Source: Eretmocerus hayati
Lineage: Eukaryota > Arthropoda > Insecta > Hymenoptera > Aphelinidae
DNA length: 64,000 nt
NCBI GenBank assembly: GCA_029851415.1
Contig: CM056742.1
Coordinates: 86,108,748-86,172,747, forward strand
Reading direction: 5' to 3'
Part shown: one piece after another, positions 45,181-56,727 of the stretch
Layout: every line of letters starts with the position of its first letter
How positions within the stretch are numbered: the first letter of the stretch is position 1
Made by a program: the position numbers and the translations under genes
The notes under the pieces: generated by a model
Seen by the model: the letters and a program-made list of their open reading frames with translations, nothing else
Databases searched by the model: none
Told to the model about the DNA's origin: nothing

Positions 45181-48100
45181 AGCGAAGCGGTTCAAGCCAG
45201 CGAAGCGGTTCACCCCATCCCGCAATGAGCGCAGCTCCGAAAGCGTTACTCCTCTATGGAATGTCGGAACTTTATAGAGGATCCAACTATCCGTAGGACG
45301 TCGGCGGTCCTACATGATGCTTATCTGTATTGTTTCCCTTCTGCAACGGTCCTGTGGATAGCCCCGAGAGATGACGACAGGCCAGGGAGAGACCAAAGCG
45401 CTGGATTGGACCTCGTACAACAGGACAGAACGGTAGAAGATCAAAATGCCGTCAATAGCCGAATTGTCTCGCGATTTGATGACTCACAGAGGATGACATC
45501 CTCGAGAGCGACTCCAATGGTTGGCGAGGCGTCTGATCCGATCCCACAATGAGCAGAGCCCCTTGTGCACTACTCCTCTATGGAAAGTCGAAATGCTGTA
45601 GAGGACCCAACAATTCGAAGGACCTCGGCGGTCATACATGATGATTTCTGTATGGTTCCTTCGATGCAATTCTTTCGCTGAACTAGCCCCAAGGGAGAAC
45701 AACAGGCCCCTGGATGACTATAATACTAGTTCAGACCTAGCGTAACGCAACAGAACAGTAAAAGATCAAGATGGCGTCAATAGTCGGGTTGCATCACTTG
45801 CTCTGATACCAGAGCCACCCTCATGCCTTGCGAGGCGGCTGATGCGTATCCATAGTGAGCAGAGCTCAGAGTGCACTCCACTCCATGAAATGTCAGGACG
45901 TTATAGAGGATGCAATAACTCGGGAGATGTAGGCGGTGATTTATCATGCTCTCTAGTATCGGCCATTCTATGCGTTTCTCCTGCAAGAACAGCGCCAGTC
46001 GATGACGACCTAGCGTAACGCAACAGAACAGTGAGAGATCAAATTGCCGTCAAGAGTCGAGTTGTATCGACCGCTCACGTTCGAGAGACACTCTCATTGC
46101 TAGCGAGGCGGCTGATACGATCACACAATGAGTAGAGCTCCGAGTGCACTCCTACTCTATGGTATGTCGGAACGTTGTAGAGGATCCATGAATTCGAAAG
46201 ATGTAGACGGTCATTCATCATGCTCTCTGGTATCGGTCATTATATGGAATTCTCCTGCAACAACAGCCCCAAGCGATGACGAACGGCCAGTGAAAGACAA
46301 AAATGCTAGTTCAGACCTGGAACAACATAACAGAACAGTAAAAGATCAAAAAGCCGTCAGAACCTGGGTTGTATTGCTCGTTGGTCACTCAAAGAAGATA
46401 ACATCATCGAGAACCACTTTCAAAGCCAGCGAGGCGGTTCATCCCATCCCGCAATGAGCAGAGCTCCGAAAGCGTTACTACTCTATGGAATGTCGGAACT
46501 TCATAGAGGATCCAACTATCCGTAGGACGTCGGCGGTCCTACATGATGCTTACCTGTATCGTTTCTCCTCTGCAACGGTTCTGTGGATAGCCCCGAGAGA
46601 TGACGACAGGCCAGAGAGAGACGAAAGCGCTGAATTGGACCTGGTACAACAAGACAGAATGGTAGAAGATCAAAATGCCGTCAATAGCCGAATTGTCTTG
46701 TAAGTTGATGACTCACAGAGGATGACATCCTCGAGAGCGACTCCAATGGTTGTCGTGGCGTCTGATCCGAACCCACAATGAGCAGAGCCCCTTGTGAACT
46801 ACTCCCCTATGGATAGTCGAAATGCTATAGAGGACCCAACAATTCAAAGGACCTCGGTGGTCATACATGATGTTTTTTTGTATCGTTCCTTCGATGCAAT
46901 TCTTTTGCGAAACTAGCCTCAAGGGAGAACAACAGGCCCTGGATGACTAAAATACTAGTTCAGACCTAGCGTAACGCAACAGAACAGTAAAAGATCAAGA
47001 CGCGTCAATAGACGAGTTGCATCACTTGCTCTGATACGAGAGCCATCCTCATGCCTAGCGAGGTGGCTGATCCGAATCTATAGTGAGCAGAGCTCCGAGT
47101 GCACTCCACTCTATGAAATGTTAGGACGTTAGAGAGGATGCAACAACTCGAACGATGTAGGCGGTCATACATAATGCTCTCTGGTATCGTTCAATCTATG
47201 GGATTCTCCTGCAAGAACGGCCCCAAGCGATGACGACAACTAAGTGAAGGACAAAAATGCGATTTAAGACCTTGCGTAAAGCTTTAGAACAGTAGAAGAT
47301 CTGAATGCGGTCGAGAGTCGAGTTGTATCGCTCGCTCACATTCGAGAGCCACTCCCATGGCTAGCGAGGCGGCTGATACGATCACAAAATGAGTAGAGCT
47401 CCGAGTGCACTCCTACTCTATGGTATGCCGGAACGTTATGGAGGATCCATTGATTCGAAAGATGTAGGCGGTCATTCATCGTGCTCTCTGGTATCGGCCA
47501 TTATATAGAATTCTCCTGCAAGAACAGCCCCAAGCGACGACGAACGGCCAGTAAAAGACAGAAATGCTAGTTCAGACCTGGAACAACATAACAGAACAGT
47601 AAAAGATCAAAAAGCCGTCAGAACCTGAGTTGTATTGATCGTTGGTCACTCACGCAAGATAACATGATCGAGAATCAGATTCATGTCCAGCGAGGCGGTC
47701 AGTCCTATTCCACAATGAGCAGAGTTCCGGAAGCACTACTACTCTATGGAATACCGAAACGTTGTGGAGAATCCAATAATCCGAAGAACTCCTGCGGTCA
47801 TACATGATGCTCTCTCGTATCGTTACACGTCTTTAAATTCCTGCAGATCGCCTCGAGAGATGACGACAGGCCAGGGAAAGACGAAAGCGCTGAATAACAC
47901 CTGGTACATAAGGATAGAACGGTAGAAGATCAAAGTGCCGTCAAAAGCCGAATTGTCTTGCAAGTTGATGACTCAAGGAGGATGACATCCTCGAGAGCGA
48001 CTCCAATGGTTGACGAGGCGTCTGATCCGATCCCACAATGAGCAGAGCCCCTTGTGCACTACTATTCTATGGAAAGTCGAAATGCTATAGAGCACCCAAC

Positions 48101-50560
48101 AATTCAAAGGACCTCGGCGGTCATACATGATGTTTTTTCGTATCGTTCCTTCGATGCAATTCTTTTGCGAAACTAGCCTCAAGGGAGAACAACAGGCCCT
48201 GGATGACTAAAATACTAGTTCAGACCTAGCGTCACGCAACAGAACAGTAAAACATCAAGATGCCGTCAATAGACGAGTTGCATCACTTGCTCTGATACGA
48301 GAGCCATCCTCATGCCTAGCGAGGTGGCTGATCCGAATCTATAGTGAGCAGAGCTCCGAGTGCACTCCACTCTATGAAATGTTAGGACATTATAGAGGAT
48401 GCAACAACTCGAACGATGTAGTTGGTCATACATAATGCTCTCTGGTATCGTTCAATCTATGGGATTCTCCTGCAAGAACGGCCCCAAGCGATGACGACAA
48501 CCCAGTGAAAGACAAAAATGCGATTTAAGACCTTGCGTAAAGCTTTAGAACAGTAGAAGATCAAAATGCCGTCAGAAGTCGAGTTGTATCGACCGCTCAC
48601 ATTCAAGAGCCACTCCCTTGGCTAGCGAGGCGGCTGATACGATCACACAATGAGTAGAGCTCCGAGTGCACTCCTACTCTATGGTATGTCGGCACGTTAT
48701 GGAGGATTCATTCATTCGGAAGATGTAGGCGGTCATCCATCATGCTCTCTGGTATCGGCCATTATATGGAATTCTCCTGCAACAACAGCCCCAAGCGATG
48801 ACGAACGGCCAGTAAAAGACAGAAATGCTAGTTCAGACCTGGAACAACATAACAGAACAAAGATAAAAAAAAAAGATCAAAAAGCCGTCAGAACCTGGGT
48901 TGTATTGCTCGTTGGTCACTCAAAGAAGATAACATCATCGAGAACCACTTTCAAAGCCAGCGAGACGGTTCATCCCATCCCGCAATGAGGAGAGCTCCGA
49001 AAGCGTTACTACTCTATGGAATGTTGGAACTTTATAGAGGATCCAACTATCCGTAGGACGTAGGCGGTCCTACATGATGCTCATCTGTATCGTTTCTCCT
49101 CTGCAACGGTCCTGCGGATAGTCCCGAGAGATGACGACAGGCCAGGGAGAGACAAAAGCGCTGAATTGGACCTGGTACAACAGGACAGAACGGTAGAAGA
49201 TCAAAATGCCGTCAATCGCCGAATTGTCTTGCAAGTTGATGACTCACAGAGGATGACATCCTCGAAAGCGACTCCAATGGTTGGCGAGGCGTCTGATCCG
49301 ATCCCACAATGAGCAGAGCCCCTTGTGCACTACTCCTCTATGGAAAGTCGAAACGCTATAGAGGACCCTACAATTCAGAGGACCTCGGCGGTCATACATG
49401 ATGTTCTTTGGTATCGTTCCTTTGATGCAATTTTCTCGCGTAACCTAGCCCCAAGCGATAACAACAGGCCAGTGGAAGTTCCAAATGCCCGTTAAGACCT
49501 AGAGTATAGCAACAGAACAGTAAAAGATCAAAACGTCGTGAATATCGGAGATGTAACACTCGTTGACCATCCACAAAGGACAGCCTACTCGAGAACTATC
49601 CCATGGTTAGCGAGGTGGTAGATCCGAATCCACATGAACAGAAATTCAAGTACCATGCTACTGCATCAAATGTCGAAATGCTATGGAGGAACCAACGATA
49701 CGAACAATCTCGGCGGTTATACATCATGCACCTCGGTTATCGTTCATTCTACGGAATTTTTCTGCGAAAATAGCTCCAAACGATGGCGACATTCCAGTAG
49801 AAGACATAAATGCTAATTCAGAAACTAGAAAAACACGACAAAGCAGTGGAAGATAAAAATGCCATCCGCGACGGAGTGGTATTACTCGTTGACCACTCTC
49901 CGAGAATAACATCCTCGAGAGCCGGTCGATTGTCTGGTGAGGCGGCTGATCCGGTTCCACAATGAGCACAGCTCCGTGTACATTACTACTCTATGAAATG
50001 TCGAAATGCTATGGTAGTCCCAATAATTCGAATAACCTGGGCGGTCATACATGATGCTCTTTGATATCATTTTTTCATGCAATCCTCCTGCGGAACTAGC
50101 CCCAAGAGATGACAAGAGGCCAGTAAAAGACAAAAATGCTGATCAACATCTAGAGTAACGCAACCGAACAGTAGAAGATCAAAATGACACCAATAGCCGA
50201 GTTCTTTTGCTCGTTGATCACTCACAAAAGATAACATCCTGAGGGCCACTCTCGTGTCTAGCAAGATGGTTGACCTATTCCACAATGAAAAGAGCTCCGA
50301 GTGCCCTACCACCCTACGGAATGTCGAAATATTACATAGGATCCCGCAATTCGAAAAACCTCGGCAGTTATACATGATGCTCTTCGATATCATTCCTTTC
50401 ATGCAATTCTTCTGCAGAACTAGCCCCAAGAGATAACAACAGGCCAGTGAAAGAGATGAATGCTAGTTTAGACCTAGAGTAACACAACAGAACAGTCGAA
50501 GATCGAAATGCCGTGAGTACAAGAGTTGTTATGGTTGTTGATCGCTTACACATGATATCC
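45181..50560 (+). repeat. satellite 2 array, ~1,230-bp higher-order repeat of four ~307-bp monomers
   Basis: Each monomer contains a GCGAGGCGG..GAT....CCCACAATGAGCAGAGC segment, CTCTATGGAATGTCGAAA, a GGCGGTCATACATGATGCT segment, GATGACGACAGGCCAG, and ACAGAACAGTAAAAGATCAAAATGCCGTCA. Monomers start near 45208, 45526, 45832, 46106 and 46433. The first and fifth are closest, giving the 1,230-base higher-order period. The array begins at AGCGAAGCGG (45181), joined directly to satellite 1. Towards 49.5-50.6 kb the monomers become more diverged from each other. Repeated ORFs of 60-112 codons on both strands look like by-products. Confidence 0.9.
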
Positions 50561-50812
50561 ATCTGAAGAGTCGCTCTCAGGTGTAGCGAGACTGTTGATC
50601 CGATTCCACACGAAGCATCGATCCAAATGCACTATGACATGTAAAAATGCTATGAAAGCGAGAAAGTGCCTTCTCAGCCTCCGTCATGGATAATGATCCA
50701 TGATCACGCAACTCGGAGTGCATGATTTGAAGAAATTCGGAACGCTACAGAGGAACCGACGATTTGAAGCAGCTCCGCGATCGGTTGGGTTACGTTCTTT
50801 CTGATCCGATTT
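50561..50812. repeat. degenerate end of satellite 2
   Basis: Weak traces of the satellite 2 monomer (AACTCGGAGTGCA, GAACGCTACAGAGGA) fade out towards the foldback MITE. The stretch is nearly identical to 63333-63584. Confidence 0.6.
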
Positions 50813-51077
50813 CTTGAGAAGTATTCGAGCAGGTTGGTTTCTTTATTGATTCATGCCAACGTTTAGCTTGTCAAATTTCCACAAGCATCATCAGGGCATT
50901 ACATACTATTACATATTATACTGTGCTAACTAAAAGTGATTGTGTGTCTGACTATTGTTCATTCCAAGATCACCCTGCCGTAAACAACAAATGCCCTGAT
51001 GATGCTTGTGGAAATTTGACAAGCGGAATGTTGGAATGAATCAATAAAGAAACCAACCTGCTTGAATACTTCGCAAG
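50813..51077. mobile_element. 265-bp foldback MITE (copy 1)
   Basis: Arms of 88 bases, 50813-50900 and 50990-51077, are reverse complements (tips CTTGAGAAGTATTC and GAATACTTCGCAAG; inner words CATCATCAGGGCATT / AATGCCCTGATGATG). A second copy lies at 63585-63849 within the duplicated block. No coding capacity. Confidence 0.85.
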
Positions 51078-51332
51078 GAAAAGTCACTCCATCCCTAAGT
51101 ATGAAATGCTACATATTAACAGGAAGAACTATGAAAAACAGATAGGGCATGAATTTAAGCACCTTAATAACTAGAAAAAACTATTTAATTGACAACATCA
51201 AAGTGGAAATGTGAAGCAAGAGTTTTCCTAGTAAGAGCATGAACAACAATATTTGCAAAGACACTCATCAGTATTTTAACTAGCTTCTACTCAAGTTTGA
51301 GGAGAGATTCTAAGAGAAATCGCATCTCAACA
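51078..51332. other. AT-rich flank
   Basis: No feature seen. Up to about 51,230 this sequence is repeated at 63,850-64,000. Confidence 0.4.
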
Positions 51333-51742
51333 CTAAAAAAGTGTAACATATGCAAACCAGTAGGTGATGCCCACCAAGCTCAAGATCATGGAGTTGAAGT
51401 AAAGCTCGGTGTTGAAATACGCACCTTTTAAATCAGGCTTGATTACATCCCATTGGTGTCGAAGGAAAGTTGTCAAGGCTTGGAGATTGCTCAATTTTGA
51501 TTGACCTTTGTAATACATGTCTGATATACTTTGAGATACTTCCATGACTTCATCTAACGATGGGCAACTGTTACGGGTGATCTCAGATTCAAATTGTTTG
51601 TGAATACATTTTATAATCAGAGAATATCTGTCATCCTCGTATTGCATTCCTATCTTATTACTTTCAATAGTGGGAACAGACTGACAACAGTCAGCCACAT
51701 TGATTCGTTTTCTATTCAATATTGAAAGAAAGTGATCCATGC
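51333..51742 (-). CDS. unrecognised ORF, possible exon
   Basis: A 135-codon minus-strand frame starting MDHFLSILNRKRINVADCCQ and ending in a hydrophobic stretch (NSMILSLVGITYWFAYVTLF). TTTATTCAG immediately precedes the start on the minus strand, a good 3' splice site. I do not recognise the protein. The middle (SLIIKCIHKQFESEI, SISDMYYKGQSKLSNLQALTTFLRHQW) looks soluble and helical. It might be the last exon of a host gene lying between the two satellite blocks, or a remnant of an element. Confidence 0.35.
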
Positions 51743-51775
51743 CTGAATAAACGGAAATTGGTCCACACTTTGCTT

Positions 51776-51892
51776 ATATGGCCAAATAAAGTGTCAATCA
51801 ACTCGATCGGGATGAAACTTGAAAATGTTGTGATATGGTCAAATAAAGTGTCACTCAACTCGATCGGGATGAAACTTGAAAATGTTATGGAG
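51776..51892 (+). repeat. two-copy tandem repeat, ~57-bp unit
   Basis: ATATGGCCAAATAAAGTGTC...AAAATGTTGTG is followed by a second copy ATATGGTCAAATAAAGTGTC...AAAATGTTATG with two or three differences. Confidence 0.85.
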
Positions 51893-51927
51893 CATGATCA
51901 CAGAAGAAAGTTCCGGGTAAGAAAGGT

Positions 51928-52563
51928 CAGTTCCACGATCTCATATACAGGTCTGGGCACTCCATACAGCAGAGCCTTCGCGTTCTTGAGTCGCGGCTCG
52001 GCAATATGGCCGCCGAGCCAGGAAGCCAGGAAGCGCTTTGATTGGTCGGCCGTGATGACACGGCTTTAGTTATAAACACAACACGCCAGCAGTCGACGGC
52101 AACAGTTATGCCATAAATATTGGTTGATAAGTCGCGTAGATCGATTTGTGATTATGAGAGTCCTATGATGCCGAGTATTGTATTTTGTTTTGATTTTTGA
52201 TTTCATCATGCAGAGCACCTTATATTTTAATTACTCACGTGGCGAGAGTCAACCAAAGCCGTCGCGCGCGCGCAAGTTTGACATCCTGAGATACAAATTC
52301 TATCCTCCCGAGATCCATTGCACTACATCTCTGGATAGAGAATTGCATCCACGTGAGTACTATTTTCATTGCTGCTTATTTGTCTGCATCTTTTAATTTA
52401 TCTACGCGACTTTTGCATTTATCGCATAACTGTCGGCGTCGACTGCTGTGTGTTTACTATCACGCAGTTCCTGGCCGGGTGGCCATATTGCCGAGCGGTG
52501 ACTCAAAAACGTGACGGCTCTACTGTATGGAGTGCCCAGACCTGTATATAAGATCGTGGTCTG
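51928..52563. mobile_element. 636-bp foldback element with long inverted arms
   Basis: The outer arms 51928-52030 and 52458-52563 match as reverse complements (CAGTTCCACGATCTCATATA against TATATAAGATCGTGGTCTG). The match continues with indels to about 52145 and 52395 (CAGTCGACGGCAACAGTTATG against CATAACTGTCGGCGTCGACTG). The central ~250 bases have a CG-rich CGTCGCGCGCGCGC run. No transposase. The flanks show no clear duplication. Confidence 0.75.
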
Positions 52564-53507
52564 TTCTAGAGACCCCTCCAGGTCTGTTCACTCCAAGCTG
52601 CTCACGATTTCCCCTACACTTCCGCCTAGATTCAAATACGGCCGGCCCGGTATGAAAGCGCGCGCGCAGCCATCTACTTGGAGATGGTGACATAGAGGTA
52701 TTGTAGAGCAAGGAAGAGCGGCCTTCAGGAGGATCGCTCCTAGAGTGAGACAGACGATAGCAGGTCCTGTTCTTCAGCACGGGGAGGCCGGGCGAGCGCC
52801 ACACAGAAGATCACCGTGCAACACAGCGTTTACCTGCACGGAGAGAAAAAATAGGTAGGCCGTACTTCACCACCAAGGTGATTCCTAATATCCTAATTTG
52901 CTCGGTCAAGCAACTTGTACACTGAAACAAAATCTGTCGCCACTGGGACATGACTCAATTAATGGAATGATTTGAAATTCTGCACACACGTAGTTGAAAG
53001 ACACTGCTTCCATACAGTAAAAGATCTGCATGCGGGGAGCGACAATCTTCTGCTCGCTATCATATATAGTCAGTTCATGAATGTAAACATAAGCAACGAA
53101 GCGCTTACCATGTATAATAGTTATAGCGACCGGCTCGCTACACTTTTATTGTGCTTCAGGTATAGCTATAGCTACCCACACTTGAAGTATACTTTTCAAC
53201 GCTCGCTACCTAACCTTCTTTGCTGGCCCCAAGGTAAGGTGTCGGACTTCGAATTGGAACCATACAAAGTTCGTGGGTTCCTACCCTACGCTTATCAATC
53301 GACTTTTTGTCTATACAACTGGCTTTTTCAGTTGCGATGTGGGCATAAATTTTGAGAAAATTATACCTGGAGCCGAATCGGCTATCTGAAACTAGCTGAG
53401 CCGACTCGGTTCCTTCAGGCAGGGAAAGCCTGTAGAAAATTCGTAAATTCATGGCAAGAGATCACGATAAGGTCCCATGACATGCCTCGAGGTATGTGAA
53501 AATTGTG
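52564..53507. other. no recognisable gene
   Basis: Moderately GC-rich DNA up to 52,810, then AT-rich. The short frames (52520-52804 minus; 52972-53355 plus) show no known motif. A TAGCTATAGC-type palindromic word occurs near 53,160-53,172. Confidence 0.35.
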
Positions 53508-53509
53508 TA

Positions 53510-54102
53510 CCCACCAAACAGTGAATGTTGCCACAACGTTCCTGGGAAGTTGTCCTGTCAACCTGGAAACGTTCCGGCAAAGGTCGGGAAACACGTTGCC
53601 GACACGTTGGCGCAACGAAAAGATGTCTACCAGATGCGCGTTGCCTCGACGTTTCCAGAACGTTTCTGGGACGTTTCAGCGGTTTTTCAAAGGTTGCACG
53701 ATGGTTTCCTGTGCAACCAATACTTCGAATATTTTTTGTTAAATAAATGAACAAATTGTTTATAAAATTCCCGTTCTCGCAAGCTACCAGTTCCATCCCC
53801 GTTCAATCCCATCGATTGCACTCAATCAGAAACATGTCCACTGGTACAAGAAAGACGGGGAGATTACGCTTGAAAGCAACAAGAGCCAATTAACAACGAT
53901 TTTTCATCAATAATACATTTATTTATTCATATTCGAAACCGTCCCAGAAACGTTCCGGAAACGTTGAGGCAACGCGCATCTGGTAGACATTTTTTCGTTG
54001 CGCCAACGTGTCGGCAACGTGTTTCCCGAACTTAAGGGAACGTTTTAAGGTTGACAGGACAGCTTCCCAGAAACGTTGTTGCAACATTCACTGTTTGGTG
54101 GG
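53510..54102. mobile_element. 593-bp TA-flanked foldback element, ACGTT-rich
   Basis: It starts CCCACCAAACAGTGAATGTTG and ends with the exact reverse complement, flanked by TA on both sides (53508-53509 and 54103-54104). Inverted arms of roughly 180 bases (53510-53690 and 53930-54102) carry many ACGTT words. TA duplication is typical of Tc1/mariner-type (and some other) non-autonomous elements. The loop has no coding capacity. Confidence 0.85.
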
Positions 54103-54489
54103 TAAGCTCTTGACAACAGTTCATGACAAAGTCCCATGACAACTGCCCATGACATGACCCAGGCCGCGGAAAATCCGGAAAATCATGACGAAAATTCATG
54201 ACAAAACTTCATGTCAAATAGTTATGACAAGGTTCCACGATGTCATGTTACCCGGAAGGACTCATGTCACGTTTATAACTCATGTTTTTTAGAAATCGTG
54301 ACATCATGATTTTATGTTATATATATATATCATGATTTCATGCTATAATAGGGATTCATATAATAGGGACTTCATGTCAAATAGTTATGACAAGGGTCCA
54401 CAATGTCATGTTACTCGGAAGGACTCATGTCACGAATTGACAAGTTTATAACTCATGTTTTCTAGAAATCGTGACATCATGATTTTATG

Positions 54490-54522
<33 letters not shown>

Positions 54523-54523
54523 A
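54103..54523. repeat. GTCATGAC-rich tract with two ~165-bp tandem units and TA runs
   Basis: CTTCATGTCAAATAGTTATG starts at about 54207 and again at about 54371. Both copies continue through GGAAGGACTCATGTCAC and AGAAATCGTGACATCATG into a TA run (54320 and 54491). The words CATGAC/GTCATG occur more than fifteen times from 53,475 to 54,480. The second TA run abuts satellite 1. Confidence 0.75.
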
Positions 54524-56727
54524 TTATCGACATTTATGACGACCGAGAGCAGATTGGTTTTTTGTGAGGAATTTGGATTTATCATGCGTACCTAGCCATA
54601 ACATAACATTCTGCTTCGGTAAATTCCCACTGGATTGCCCATGGCAGGTAATTTACTGATTTCTAAATTTATAGGGACTTATGCCGACCATCGATGAAAA
54701 TACGCATTCATGACGACCAAAATTCAGGAATATGAGCACTTATGATGACCGGAGCAGATAAGGATTTGATCGAGAATGTAAGCCTTATACCGCCAAAATA
54801 TGATATATTCTCTCATATTTTCGGGACATTCTCCTTGTATCGCGCGGTATTGCTAAATACTTTTCCCTGAATATTTTAGATAATTATGACGACCGGTATA
54901 TATGTGTCTCTACTGCACTTTAGACAATTATGACGACCGCGACAGATATTCGCTCGACCCCATAGCACGCGGTTAGGCTGAAAGGCAGAAAAGTCAAGAG
55001 CGAATGGGGAGGGGAAATTCTTGTGAGGTTCGATTTCGGGTGTTTCTAAGAACATTTTCCAGGAAAAAATCGGAAAAATTCGTCGGTGGATTTTGAGATA
55101 GTTAATCTCCCATCTTCTTCATGAAGGGTATGTAGGAGCTGATCTCTCTCGCGCATTCATGGTGTTTCGTATGAACCTTGGAGGACGGGTTTCATCGAAA
55201 AATAGCTAGGATCGTTTTCTAAAGATTTATTTGGAGATGAACAAGCTAATGTGCCTCATAAGTACCAGTATATATGTGTCTGCAGTGCACTCTAGATAAT
55301 TATGACGACCGCAGTAGATCCTTGCTCAACCACATAGCACGTGGCTAGTTGGAAAGGCTGAAGAGACGAAAGTAGATGGAAATGGAAAATTAGTGTGGGA
55401 TGTGATTCCGGGTGTCTCTACGATCATTTTCCAACACGAATCGAAAAAATTCGGACGGATTCCAGAATAATTCACTTTCCCGGTTATTCTCATGATAAAC
55501 GATAAGTAAAAGCTTGTCTCTCTCGAACATTCGACGTTACTGATATGAACCTCGAGAGACGGATTCCATCGATAAATAACTAGAATACTTTCTTGTGGAT
55601 CCTACTATATCATGCAACCACGATATTCCTAACAAAGCATACATGCACAAGCACAGGGCATGGAAATAACCGGCAGATTTCCCCATCAATATTTATTCAT
55701 CGGCATTTCAATGACCGAGAGCCGATAGGTTTTTCGTGAGAAATTTGGATCTATCATGCGTACCTACTCATAACTCAACATTCTGCTTCGGTAAATTCTC
55801 ACTGGAGTGGCCCGCGGCAGGCGATCTACTGATTTCTGAACTGATATGGGCTTATGTCGACCATCGACGGAAATATGCATGAATGACCCCGAGAATTCAG
55901 GAATATGAGCACTTATGACGACCGAAGCAGATAAGGATTTGATCGAGAATGTAAGCCTTATAACACCAAATATGATATATTCTCTCGCATTTTCGCGATA
56001 TTCTCCTTGTATCGCGCGGTATTGCTAAATACTTTTCCCTGTTCATTTTAGATAATTATGACGACCGGTATATATGTGTCTCTACTGCACTTTACATAAT
56101 TATGACGACCGCGACAGATATTCGCTCAACCCCATAGCACGCGGTTAGTCGGAAAGGCAGAGAAGTCGAGAGAGAATGGGAATGGAGAATTCTCTTGAAG
56201 TTAGATTTCGGTCGTCTCTAAGATTATTTTCAAAGCAGAATCGGGAAAATTCGTGGGTAGATTTTGAAATGGGCTTCTCCTTCATAAGTGGTATGTAGGA
56301 GCTGGTCTCTCACGCATTCGTGGTGTTTTGTACGAACTTGGGAGGACAGGTTTCGTCGAAAAATAGCTAGAATCGTTTTTCGTAGATTATTTTGGAGATG
56401 AAAAGCTAATGTGCCTCATAACTACCAATATATATGTGTCTGCAGTGCACTCTAGATCATTATGACGAACGCAGAAGATCTTCGCTCTACCTCATGGCAC
56501 GAGGCTACTCGGGAAGGCTGAAAAGTCGAAAGTGGATGGAAATGAAAAAGTCATGTGGGATGTGATTCCGGGTGTCTCTTTGATCATTTTCCAACATGAA
56601 TCAAAAGAATTCGGATGAATTCCAGAATGTTCGACTTTTCCGGTGTTTTTAATGATAAATGGTAAGTGAAAACTTGTCCCTCTCATGCATTCGAAGTGAC
56701 TGGTATGAACCTAGAAGGACGGATTCC
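54524..56727 (+). repeat. satellite 1 array, second copy (about 1.9 units)
   Basis: The first ~700 bases match 37131-37840 closely. The sequence then corresponds to the region from about 43,660 onward. The copy is 5.85 kb shorter than the first array, equal to five 1,170-base units. It ends in the same junction GGATTCCAGCGAAGCGG as the first copy. Confidence 0.9.

Noticed and set aside
46128..46457. 109-codon ORF conserved in several places (also 57676, 58906, 61431)
   Set aside because: Lies in satellite 2 and recurs with the higher-order unit; other frames and the opposite strand are equally open, so conservation reflects copying, not coding.
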